Shown: positions 1-4,920, counted from the first letter of the stretch. The stretch is 5,198 bases of DNA from Streptosporangiaceae bacterium (GCA_030041195.1 JASHOI010000552.1:1-5198), one strand, 5' to 3'. Notes: a model not told the origin generated them from the letters alone. Translations and numbers: made by a program.

Positions 1-134
1 CCGAGATCCTTGAGCGGCATGTGCTGGTTCTCGATCACCCGCGCTACGGCCTGCTGAACGGGCTTAACTATCTCGGGTACTGCGATCGGTGCCCGATCGG
101 CCTGCGCGATCCCGGTGCCATTTGCCGGGTCCAT
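1..134 (-). CDS. Hypothetical protein, N-terminal part, runs off the left edge
   Basis: An ATG at 134-132 opens a minus-strand frame that stays open for 44 codons to the window edge. The peptide starts MDPANGTGIAQADRAPIAVP and continues with a likely amphipathic helix (EIVKPVQQAVARVIENQ, residues 21-37), ending at HMPLKDL. I do not recognise the family. A helix followed by MPLKDL could be the start of a DNA-binding domain, but too little is visible to say. No good Shine-Dalgarno site precedes the ATG. The start lies 28 bp after the stop of another minus-strand coding trace (163-291), which is the spacing of a small operon. About three quarters of codons end in G or C, lower than in the large genes here. 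The opposite strand is also open over this stretch (3-149) with similar codon statistics, so the strand is not certain. Confidence 0.4.
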   Translation of the reverse strand, partial: MDPANGTGIAQADRAPIAVPEIVKPVQQAVARVIENQHMPLKDL

Positions 135-162
135 GCTCAACCGACGTGAGCTAGCCGAAGGT

Positions 163-291
163 CTACTTTTTGAACCACCGCGTCAGGTACTCGATGATCG
201 GCTTGATGTCTTCAGGCGGCGCGGGCAAAATTTTGCGGAAACGGACATCCTGCCAAGCCGCCAGACTGTTCGAATCAGATGAGTTGACGTG
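163..291 (-). pseudogene. Orphan C-terminal coding remnant, unknown function
   Basis: A 42-codon minus-strand frame ends in TAG at 165-163. Its peptide has a natural-looking composition, including LAAWQDVRFRKILPAPPEDI (from about residue 9) followed by KPIIEYLTRWFKK. The mix of aromatic, acidic and basic residues, unlike the Arg/Pro/Ala-rich noise of shadow frames in this DNA, suggests real protein. There is no ATG, GTG or TTG at the head of the frame: a stop sits at 294-292 and the frame simply begins after it. The gene has therefore either lost its 5' end or been frameshifted. The frame next to it (ending at 275) carries the short stretch RFDHDSAWRYAIARQLI just upstream, which could be the displaced 5' continuation. 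I cannot name the family. Its stop lies 28 bp before the start of the left-edge gene. Confidence 0.3.
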
Positions 292-295
292 CTAT

Positions 296-324
296 TGCGT
301 AACGCCACGCGGAATCGTGATCAA
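296..324 (-). promoter_or_regulatory. Weak candidate promoter for the left minus-strand genes
   Basis: On the minus strand TTGATC (324-319) lies 17 bp before TACGCA (301-296). The first is close to the sigma-70-type -35 TTGACA and the spacing is right, but the -10 is poor. The -35 overlaps the left arm of the inverted repeat at 314-343, which would suit repressor control. This is inference from motif matching only. Confidence 0.18.
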
Positions 325-343
325 ATCGTAGCGTTATCACGAT
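314..343. repeat. 8-bp inverted repeat, candidate operator
   Basis: ATCGTGAT (314-321) and ATCACGAT (336-343) are perfect inverted repeats around a 14-bp centre. The repeat lies between the leftward coding traces and the rightward transporter remnant, where a TetR- or MarR-type repressor of an efflux gene would typically bind. The right arm overlaps the palindrome CACGATCGTG at 338-347. No regulator gene is visible in the window to pair with it, so the operator role is inferred. Confidence 0.35.
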
Positions 344-362
344 CGTGGACTTCACGATCGTG
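338..362. repeat. Two copies of the 10-bp palindrome CACGATCGTG
   Basis: CACGATCGTG occurs at 338-347 and again at 353-362, with centres 15 bp apart. Each copy is a perfect palindrome. The second copy coincides with codons that read as the TM1 motif of DHA2 transporters (D-F-T-I-V-N), so it may be a by-product of coding. The first copy has no such explanation. Together with the inverted repeat at 314-343 they form a dense cluster of dyad symmetry. Confidence 0.4.
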
Positions 363-970
363 AACGTCGTCTCGGCTTCTCGCCATTGGCGATGGGCGCG
401 GCCTGGACGACCGCGTCGGTGACCTCGCTGGCGCTGGCGTGCGCGGGCGTCTCCCAGCGAATCGTGACCAGGACCTCGCCGAAGCTGGTCATGGCGTTCG
501 GCATGTCGCTGATCGGAGCCGCGATGCTGTGGGCAGCGCAGGCGCCGGCCCACGGGGGCTTCTGGCCCGACCTGGCCGGGCCGTTCTTCGTCGGCGGAAT
601 CGGCACCGCCTTCGCGTTCATCCCGGTCTCCATCGGCGCCCTCACCGGAGTGACCGAGCGCGACGCGGGTGTTGCCGCGGGCCTGCTCAACACCTCGCAG
701 AATCTCGGCGGGGCCATCGGCGTCGCCGTCGCCTCGTCCATCGCAGCCTCGCACTTCCGCATGCTGGTTCACCATGGCTACGCAACCGCTGCGGCGCTGA
801 CCGGCGGGTTCGACTGGGCCCTTTCGGTGTGCGGGCTGACCGGCCTCGCCGCCATCCCCGTCGCCCTCGTCGTCATCCGCGGCACGCGGAAGGCCGACGT
901 CACGGCCAGTGCAGGCTATGCCCCGGCAGGTCCGAACCAGGTGGTCAGCGCGTCAGGGAGCCCGGCGTGA
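342..970 (+). pseudogene. DHA2-type MFS drug-efflux transporter, collapsed remnant
   Basis: The frame from 371 to the TGA at 968-970 encodes the C-terminal part of a major facilitator superfamily multidrug exporter (EmrB/QacA, DHA2 type). It opens with the family-like LGFSPLAMGAAW, and about five hydrophobic segments follow (counting the TTG at 386 as residue 1: 3-21, 34-51, 63-86, 98-122, 141-164). AGVAAGLLNTSQNLGGAIGV (94-113) matches the well-known AGxxxGLLNTxxxxGGAxG stretch. Family members are about 450-500 residues, whereas this frame gives 194 from the TTG at 386. No good start exists: the TTG has no ribosome site and lies inside a membrane segment. Just upstream, in another frame (342-368), the DNA reads IVDFTIVNV, which looks like the TM1 motif of the same family. 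An internal deletion of roughly 0.8-0.9 kb is the simplest reading. The remnant's 3' end overlaps the convergent monooxygenase by 55 bp. The protein would export small hydrophobic drugs if intact; here it is very probably non-functional. Confidence 0.75.
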
Positions 971-2385
971 GCTGGGCCGCCCGTCCAGGCGACGTACCCG
1001 TCGGGCCGGATCAGCACCGCAGCAGGAACCGGAATCACGCCAAGGACCGGAAGCTCGCACACCCCGGCGTATCTGGCGTCGATCAGCTGGACCCGGTCCG
1101 CCCATGGAGTGATGTCGAAGCCGCCGGGGTCACCGAGGTTGAGCAACACCGGCCGGCCATGATGCAGCAGGCTGAAGACCCGCAGCGGGCCGCTGGCGGT
1201 GGTCAGGTCGAGATCGGGCATGCGGCGCCCGAGCAGCGGGTTCCCCTCGCCGAGGTCGTACCGAATGTCCAGACCGGACATCATCGCGGCGAACCGCTTG
1301 CGCGGCTCGTCCATGCTCAGCAGCTCGGCCATGGTGCCGCGGAGCGCATCGGTACGCGCGTCTGAGCGCCTGAGCACCGTTTGCGCCATGGTGTCGCGCA
1401 GCACGCGGGCGCCGACGGGGTGCCGCTCGGCGTGGTAGGTGTCGAGCAGGCTGTCCGGTGACGTGCCGCTGATCACCTCGGCCAGCTTCCATCCCAGGTT
1501 CACCGCATCCTGCACACCGAGGTTGAGCCCCCCTCCGCCGCCTGGATGATGCACGTGCGCGGCGTCGCCGGCCAGCAGCACGCGCCGGTCCCGGTAGCAC
1601 GCCGCCTGCCGGGACACGTCGGTGAACCGGGCAATCCAGGTGGCACTGCGCAGGCCGTAATCCGTCCCCCATACCGCGATGATCGCTTGGCTGAGATCAT
1701 GCAGGCTCGGCTCGCCGCTCTGCCCGACGTGCTGCTCGGTCGCTATGACCCGGACCGTCCGCCCGTCCTCCAGCCTGGAGAGCGAATGGACGCCAACGGC
1801 GTCGTGGCGGATCCCCCACTCGGGCTCCTGATCCATCTCGACTTCGGCGATGAGGGAGCTGGTTGACGGATCCCATCCCGGGAATGCGATGCCGGCCGCC
1901 TTGCGGATCAGGCTGCGTCCTCCGTCGCACCCGACGAGGTATTGCGCCCGCAGCGGCTGACCGTCGGACACCTCGATGGCGGCGCCGGTGTCGTCCTGCG
2001 TGAAGCCCGTCACCTCACGTCCCCGGTAGACCGGCACCCCCAGCTCGCCGACCCAGCCGGCGAGGATGCGCTCGATGTGGTTCTGCCAGAGCGCGAGCCC
2101 GTAGGGGTGGCGGGTGGGGAAGTCGCTGATGTCCAGAGGGATCCCGGAGAAATGCGCGACCTGGGCCACCCGCCCCTCCGCAAGGAAGCGGTCGGCGATA
2201 CCGCGCTGATCGAGGATCTCGATGGTGCGCGAGTGCAGGCCGCCGGCACGCGAGCCGGCGATGTCCTGGCTGGCGCGGCGCTCAACGATGGCCACGTCCG
2301 CGCCCGCCAGCGACAGCTCGCCCGCCAGCATCAGCCCGGTCGGGCCTCCTCCCGCGATCACCACCGCGTGCTCGATCATCGTCAT
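916..2385 (-). CDS. Class A FAD-dependent aromatic monooxygenase (rifampicin monooxygenase/polyketide hydroxylase-like)
   Basis: This 489-residue flavoprotein should hydroxylate an aromatic substrate using NAD(P)H and O2 in the cytoplasm. Visible motifs are the FAD-binding GGGPTG (12-17) in a beta-alpha-beta fold ending in the acidic E35, RAGGLHSRTIEILDQRG (46-62), the DG motif LVGCDGGRS (150-158), and the GD motif VLLAGDAAHVHHP (269-281). The GD motif is followed by GGGGGLNLGVQDAVNLGWKL (282-301). The last ~120 residues look like the thioredoxin-fold domain of the PheA/TfdB/RebC group, including VLIRPDGYVAW near the end. Length and motif wording fit rifampicin monooxygenases (Rox) and polyketide hydroxylases such as PgaE or MtmOIV; the substrate cannot be read from sequence. 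Two in-frame ATGs compete (2385 and 2379) and neither has a strong ribosome site. A longer GTG start at 2595 would run into the glycosylase gene and adds junk residues. A partner transporter remnant converges on its 3' end, suggesting a former drug-resistance pair. Confidence 0.9.
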   Translation of the reverse strand: MTMIEHAVVIAGGGPTGLMLAGELSLAGADVAIVERRASQDIAGSRAGGLHSRTIEILDQRGIADRFLAEGRVAQVAHFSGIPLDISDFPTRHPYGLALWQNHIERILAGWVGELGVPVYRGREVTGFTQDDTGAAIEVSDGQPLRAQYLVGCDGGRSLIRKAAGIAFPGWDPSTSSLIAEVEMDQEPEWGIRHDAVGVHSLSRLEDGRTVRVIATEQHVGQSGEPSLHDLSQAIIAVWGTDYGLRSATWIARFTDVSRQAACYRDRRVLLAGDAAHVHHPGGGGGLNLGVQDAVNLGWKLAEVISGTSPDSLLDTYHAERHPVGARVLRDTMAQTVLRRSDARTDALRGTMAELLSMDEPRKRFAAMMSGLDIRYDLGEGNPLLGRRMPDLDLTTASGPLRVFSLLHHGRPVLLNLGDPGGFDITPWADRVQLIDARYAGVCELPVLGVIPVPAAVLIRPDGYVAWTGGPAHAGLPDALTTWFGPAGA

Positions 2386-2441
2386 CGTTGTCGTAGCTCG
2401 AGCGGCGAGCCCGAGCTCACCAGGCGGCGGGAGGACGTCAT
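2382..2441 (-). other. Possible 19-residue leader peptide overlapping the monooxygenase start
   Basis: ATG at 2441-2439 opens a short frame (MTSSRRLVSSGSPLELRQR) whose TGA (2384-2382) overlaps the monooxygenase ATG at 2385 in an ATGA arrangement typical of translational coupling. This could explain why the monooxygenase start lacks a clear ribosome site. Against it, the leader ATG also lacks a Shine-Dalgarno match, and short frames arise easily by chance. The DNA inside it contains the inverted repeat AGCTCG (2395-2400) / CGAGCT (2412-2417). Confidence 0.2.
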
Positions 2442-2472
2442 GGGTGCAGCATGCCAGAACCGCGGGGCGGCG

Positions 2473-2490
2473 TTCGGCCGGCCGGCCGAA
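2473..2490. repeat. Perfect 18-bp palindrome after the glycosylase stop
   Basis: TTCGGCCGGCCGGCCGAA reads the same on both strands. It begins 5 bp past the glycosylase stop codon, in the 110-bp gap before the monooxygenase. As RNA it would form a 7-bp G+C-rich stem with a GGCC loop, but no U-tract follows. It may end or pause transcription between the two genes, or be a protein-binding dyad. Confidence 0.5.
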
Positions 2491-2495
2491 GGATG

Positions 2496-3410
2496 TCAGC
2501 CGGCGTGTGCGGTTTTCGGGCCGGCGATCTCGCGGCTGGTCTCCTCGCTGTGGATGCGCAGCAGGAGCGCGGCCCAGCTTCGGTACGGTGCCCACCGGGC
2601 GCTGAGCCCGGCGAGCTCGCTCGGGCTGGGGTTGTCGAGATCGTAGGCGTCGGCGATGGCCGCGTGCAGCCGGCGTTCCCAGGCCGGAAACAGGTCGGGG
2701 TGCCCGGCGCCGCGGATGAGGATGAGCTCGGCGGAGAACGGGCCGATGCCTGGCAGGGTGCGCAGGTGGGCGAGCGCGTCGGCGGGCGGCATCGCCCGGA
2801 GCCGGGCCGCATCGAGGTCACCGGCAAGCGCGGCATCGGCCAGGACGCGCAGCCGCCCGATCTTGACGTCGGGCAGCCCGGGTATGTGTTGCACCGCCCG
2901 CAGCACGCTGGGGGTCGGGAACGCGGCGAGCTCTGCCCCGGCGACGGTGAGATGGGCGCCGTGCTGCTCGGCCGCGCGTGCCTTGATCGCGGCGGCCTGG
3001 GCGATCCGGATCCGGTGCCCGATCACGGCCCAGGCGGCGGCCTCGTAGGGGGAGCCGAAGCACACCGGCCGCAGCCCTGGGTACCTGGCCGTCAGGCCGG
3101 CCAGCACCGGGTCGGCGCGGGCGACCCGCGTGAAGCCGCTGCCGTCGACGTCGAGTGAGAACACGCGGGCCAGCTGAGCCGCCGCGGCGGCCTGGCTGGT
3201 GTCGCCGCTGAGGTCGGCGAGCACCGTGCCGTCGTCGGACTGCCGCACCGCGGCACCGACGGTGGAGTGGCCGTCGTCGGCGGGGAAGGCCAGGCGGACC
3301 GCGCCGTCGGGGGCGTGACCCTGGTAGCGGGCCGGGGCGAAGCCTTCCAGGAACCGGCCGCTGGCGGCGAGCGAGAACGGGCCTCGCGGGGTGATCGAGA
3401 TGGTGGTCAT
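2496..3410 (-). CDS. AlkA-like DNA-3-methyladenine glycosylase II family protein
   Basis: This 304-residue protein belongs to the HhH-GPD superfamily of base-excision repair glycosylases, which remove alkylated purines from DNA. The N-terminal ~100 residues form an AlkA_N-like beta domain (ISITPRGPFSLAAS). FGSPYEAAAWAVIGHRIRIA (118-137) corresponds to the AlkA stretch FEQxVRAILGQLVSVA. The helix-hairpin-helix is LRTLPGIGPFSAEL (216-229), with the GPD region IRGAGHPDLFPAWERRLHAA (232-251). WAPYRSWAALLLRIHSE (273-289) matches the conserved WxPWRSYAxxxxWxxE ending. Aligned without gaps to E. coli AlkA from the PGIG motif, catalytic Asp238 falls on Glu245, so activity may be altered. I chose ATG 3410 because GAGG lies 5 bp upstream; a TTG at 3425 gives a 5-residue longer form. 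E. coli AlkA is 282 residues. Other assignments within HhH-GPD, such as a specialised alkyl-base glycosylase, remain possible. Confidence 0.85.
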   Translation of the reverse strand: MTTISITPRGPFSLAASGRFLEGFAPARYQGHAPDGAVRLAFPADDGHSTVGAAVRQSDDGTVLADLSGDTSQAAAAAQLARVFSLDVDGSGFTRVARADPVLAGLTARYPGLRPVCFGSPYEAAAWAVIGHRIRIAQAAAIKARAAEQHGAHLTVAGAELAAFPTPSVLRAVQHIPGLPDVKIGRLRVLADAALAGDLDAARLRAMPPADALAHLRTLPGIGPFSAELILIRGAGHPDLFPAWERRLHAAIADAYDLDNPSPSELAGLSARWAPYRSWAALLLRIHSEETSREIAGPKTAHAG

Positions 3411-3466
3411 CACGGCCTCATGCAATCAGACGCGGAACTGAGTCGGCGGGCGGGATATGAGCTCAA

Positions 3467-3488
3467 GCGCGCAGGCGGCGCTGCGCGC
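3467..3488. repeat. Perfect hairpin upstream of the glycosylase
   Basis: GCGCGCAG (3467-3474) and CTGCGCGC (3481-3488) are perfect inverted repeats around the 6-nt loop GCGGCG. The hairpin sits 56 bp upstream of the glycosylase start in the lgt-glycosylase gap. It could be an operator or a terminator stem. It has no U-tract on the lgt transcript. Confidence 0.4.
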
Positions 3489-3523
3489 GGTGCTGCGCGG
3501 GCCGAACGACGGTGGGCTCGTCA

Positions 3524-3544
3524 CCCGGCCGCCGCATGGCCGGG
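3524..3544. repeat. Second hairpin in the lgt-glycosylase gap
   Basis: CCCGGCC (3524-3530) and GGCCGGG (3538-3544) pair perfectly around a 7-nt loop. With the hairpins at 3467-3488 and 3610-3645 it makes three strong stems within 180 bp, consistent with transcription stopping between lgt and the glycosylase gene. Such stems also arise by chance in DNA this rich in G+C. Confidence 0.3.
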
Positions 3545-3609
3545 GTGCTGGCCGACCTCGGTCAGATGGCGGAGCCGCTCGAGCCCTCGCAGCGCGCCCC
3601 GCATCCCGG

Positions 3610-3645
3610 CGCCGGGCCTGGCCGAGCAGAGCAATCAGCCCGGCG
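3610..3645 (-). terminator. Candidate hairpin terminator spanning the lgt stop codon
   Basis: CGCCGGGC (3610-3617) and GCCCGGCG (3638-3645) form a perfect 8-bp stem with a 20-nt loop that contains the lgt TGA (3637-3635). Actinobacterial terminators often lack a U-tract, as here. The position right at the gene end favours termination or 3'-end protection, but the long loop weakens the call. Confidence 0.3.
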
Positions 3646-3823
3646 TGCCCGGTGACCGCCAGGACGCGCGATCAGCAGAGAGCCGCTGGCACTGTGCGCG
3701 AGGACACGGCATCGCATGCCGCTGCGGCACATCGGCCTGCGGGACCTGGCCGGCGCGGCTGCAGCCGGCGGCGCCGGCACCGAGGGCGCCAGCGATCGCC
3801 AGCACGGCCGCGCCGTTGATCAC
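3635..3823 (-). other. Possible internal start giving a small lipoprotein within the lgt tail
   Basis: In the lgt frame a GTG at 3823-3821 is preceded by GGAG with a 7-nt spacer, a better ribosome site than lgt itself has. Initiation there would give 62 residues beginning INGAAVLAIAGALGAGAAGC after Met, a hydrophobic stretch ending in a lipobox-like AAGC. The weakness is the missing positive charge at the N-terminus: the arginines (RRSR) lie just before the GTG. The following 41 residues are polar and Cys-containing, with poorer codon bias near the end. Confidence 0.22.
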
Positions 3824-4693
3824 CGCTCGGCTCCGGCGCTGGCTGATCGCGAACCAGGCCAGGCCCACCACCGTCATGACGACGGCCACGAAGAAGTTGA
3901 GCCGGAGGCCGAGGAAGTGCGCCGAGGAATCGATCCGGATCGTCTCCTCGAAGATCCGGTATCCGGAATAGCCGGCCACGTACAGGGCGAACAGGCCGGG
4001 TGGCCTGATCGAGCGGTGGTGGCCGAGCCACACCAGGCCCGCGGCCAGGGCAAGGTCGAAGATCAGCTCGTACAGGAACGATGGCTGGAAGGTGCTGAAC
4101 CTCAGATCGGCAGCCGGGATGCCCGCGTGCAGCCGGGCTGCCCTGCCGACCTGGACGGCCCAGGGCAGCGTGCTCGGCTTGCCAAACAGCTGCTGGTCGA
4201 AGTAGTTGCCGAGCCGCGCGATGGCCTGGGCGACCAGCAGCGCCGGGGCGACCGCGTCCATGAACACGCTCACGTTCCCGCCAGCGCGCCGGACCCGCCA
4301 AGCGCCGACCAGCGCGCCCGCCGCGATCCCGCCCCAGATCGCCTGCCCACCGCTCCAGATGGCCAGCGGTCCCCACCACTGGTGGCCTGGCGGGCAAACA
4401 TCGCCAATGAGCCCGGCGAAGCAAGGCTTCGGCACGATGTCGAACGGGGTGGTGATGTCGAAGTAGATCCTGGCGCCGATCAGCCCGGCCGGAATGCCCC
4501 AGTACGCCACGTCATAGACCAGGTCGGGATTGCCTCCGGCCATGGCCAGGCGCCGCCGGGTGATATAGATCGCGAGCGCGATCCCCACCACGTACAACAA
4601 GCCGTAGAAGTGGACGAACAGCGGGCCGACATGGAACCCGCTGATCGGCGGACTCGGGATGAACTGCCCCAGAGCGAACTGGCGCCAAGCCAC
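3635..4693 (-). CDS. lgt: Prolipoprotein diacylglyceryl transferase, atypical residues and C-terminal tail
   Basis: Lgt is the membrane enzyme that transfers diacylglycerol from phosphatidylglycerol to the lipobox Cys of prelipoproteins, the first step of lipoprotein maturation. The 352-residue protein has the family order: FIPSPPISGFHVGPL (11-25), HFYGLLYVVGIALAIYITRR (28-47), GARIYFDI (73-80), AIWSGGQAIWGG (111-122), ARLGNYFDQQLFGKPSTLPW (159-178), QPSFLYE (203-209) and GYRIFEETIR (244-253). About seven membrane segments are visible up to LNFFVAVVMTVVGLAWFAI (265-283). By eye against E. coli Lgt, Tyr26, Arg143, Asn146, Gly154, Arg239 and Glu243 are kept (Y30, R160, N163, G171, R246, E250). 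Glu151 becomes Gln168 and the HPSxLYE His becomes Gln203. Residues 285-352 are an extension with a lipobox-like end, AGALGAGAAGC (301-311). The start is GTG at 4693 with no ribosome site and a stop codon just upstream. It may be a second, divergent Lgt copy. Confidence 0.92.
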   Translation of the reverse strand: MAWRQFALGQFIPSPPISGFHVGPLFVHFYGLLYVVGIALAIYITRRRLAMAGGNPDLVYDVAYWGIPAGLIGARIYFDITTPFDIVPKPCFAGLIGDVCPPGHQWWGPLAIWSGGQAIWGGIAAGALVGAWRVRRAGGNVSVFMDAVAPALLVAQAIARLGNYFDQQLFGKPSTLPWAVQVGRAARLHAGIPAADLRFSTFQPSFLYELIFDLALAAGLVWLGHHRSIRPPGLFALYVAGYSGYRIFEETIRIDSSAHFLGLRLNFFVAVVMTVVGLAWFAISQRRSRAVINGAAVLAIAGALGAGAAGCSRAGQVPQADVPQRHAMPCPRAQCQRLSADRASWRSPGTPG

Positions 4694-4699
4694 GCCCAG

Positions 4700-4726
4700 A
4701 TGCTACATCGGGCACTCATCGTGACA
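4700..4726 (-). promoter_or_regulatory. Candidate promoter placing the lgt start at +1 (leaderless)
   Basis: On the minus strand TAGCAT (4705-4700) fits the actinobacterial -10 pattern TANNNT. Only six bases separate it from the GTG start at 4693, so transcription would begin at or next to the start codon. This agrees with the lack of a Shine-Dalgarno site. The upstream hexamer TGTCAC (4726-4721, spacer 15) is a poor -35. Confidence 0.3.
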
Positions 4727-4760
4727 TCCGGCGGAAGTCGTGGCCAAAAGACTTCGGATG
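4725..4760. repeat. Long bulged inverted repeat upstream of lgt
   Basis: CATCCG (4725-4730) plus AAGTC (4735-4739) pair with GACTT (4750-4754) plus CGGATG (4755-4760). This gives an 11-bp stem interrupted by a 4-nt GCGG bulge on one side, with the loop GTGGCCAAAA (4740-4749). It lies about 30-70 bp upstream of the lgt start and directly behind the candidate promoter, where a regulator could bind. It could also be the terminator of a gene lost from this region, though no U-tract follows on either side. Confidence 0.4.
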
Positions 4761-4882
4761 CCTGGCGGCGGCGTCCTCCTGATCGCACGTGCTGCGTGCC
4801 TCTCGGCAGCCTCACCCCCGTATGCGAGTGCCGAACAATGACAACGAATTATCGATTCAAGAGTCCAGAGCCGGGGTGCCGA

Positions 4883-4920
4883 GTTTCAATGAACTTTGGG
4901 GACGTCGCGGTAATTGCGGC
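4883..4920. repeat. Solitary CRISPR-repeat-like 38-bp motif
   Basis: The segment begins GTTTCAATGAAC and ends AATTGCGGC. Read on the minus strand it starts GCCGCAATT and ends TTCATTGAAAC. Many type I-B and type III CRISPR repeats of 36-38 bp have this frame: G-[TC]-[CG]-GCAAT at one end and ATTGAAAC at the other. Only one copy is present; I found no second copy within the next 280 bases or upstream, so this is not an array. It could be a relic repeat or a chance match. Confidence 0.2.

Noticed and set aside
439..1365. Long plus-strand open frame of about 300 codons
   Set aside because: It runs over the transporter remnant and the antisense of the monooxygenase, and its product is Arg/Gly/Ala-rich with no recognisable motif. 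It is a shadow of high-GC coding DNA.
2386..2595. 70-residue N-terminal extension of the monooxygenase from a GTG at 2595
   Set aside because: It overlaps the 3' end of the glycosylase gene and adds a low-complexity basic stretch before the normal MIEHAVVIAGGGPTG start.
1942..2646. Plus-strand frame opposite the monooxygenase N-terminus
   Set aside because: The minus strand has clear FAD motifs here. The plus-strand product has no family features and crosses into the glycosylase gene.
3457..3640. Plus-strand coding traces in the lgt-glycosylase gap (ATG at 3457, then ATG at 3536 in another frame)
   Set aside because: Codon bias looks good for about 25 codons in each frame and a GGCGGG precedes the first ATG. 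But the frames do not join, no motif is recognisable, and three hairpins dominate the sequence.
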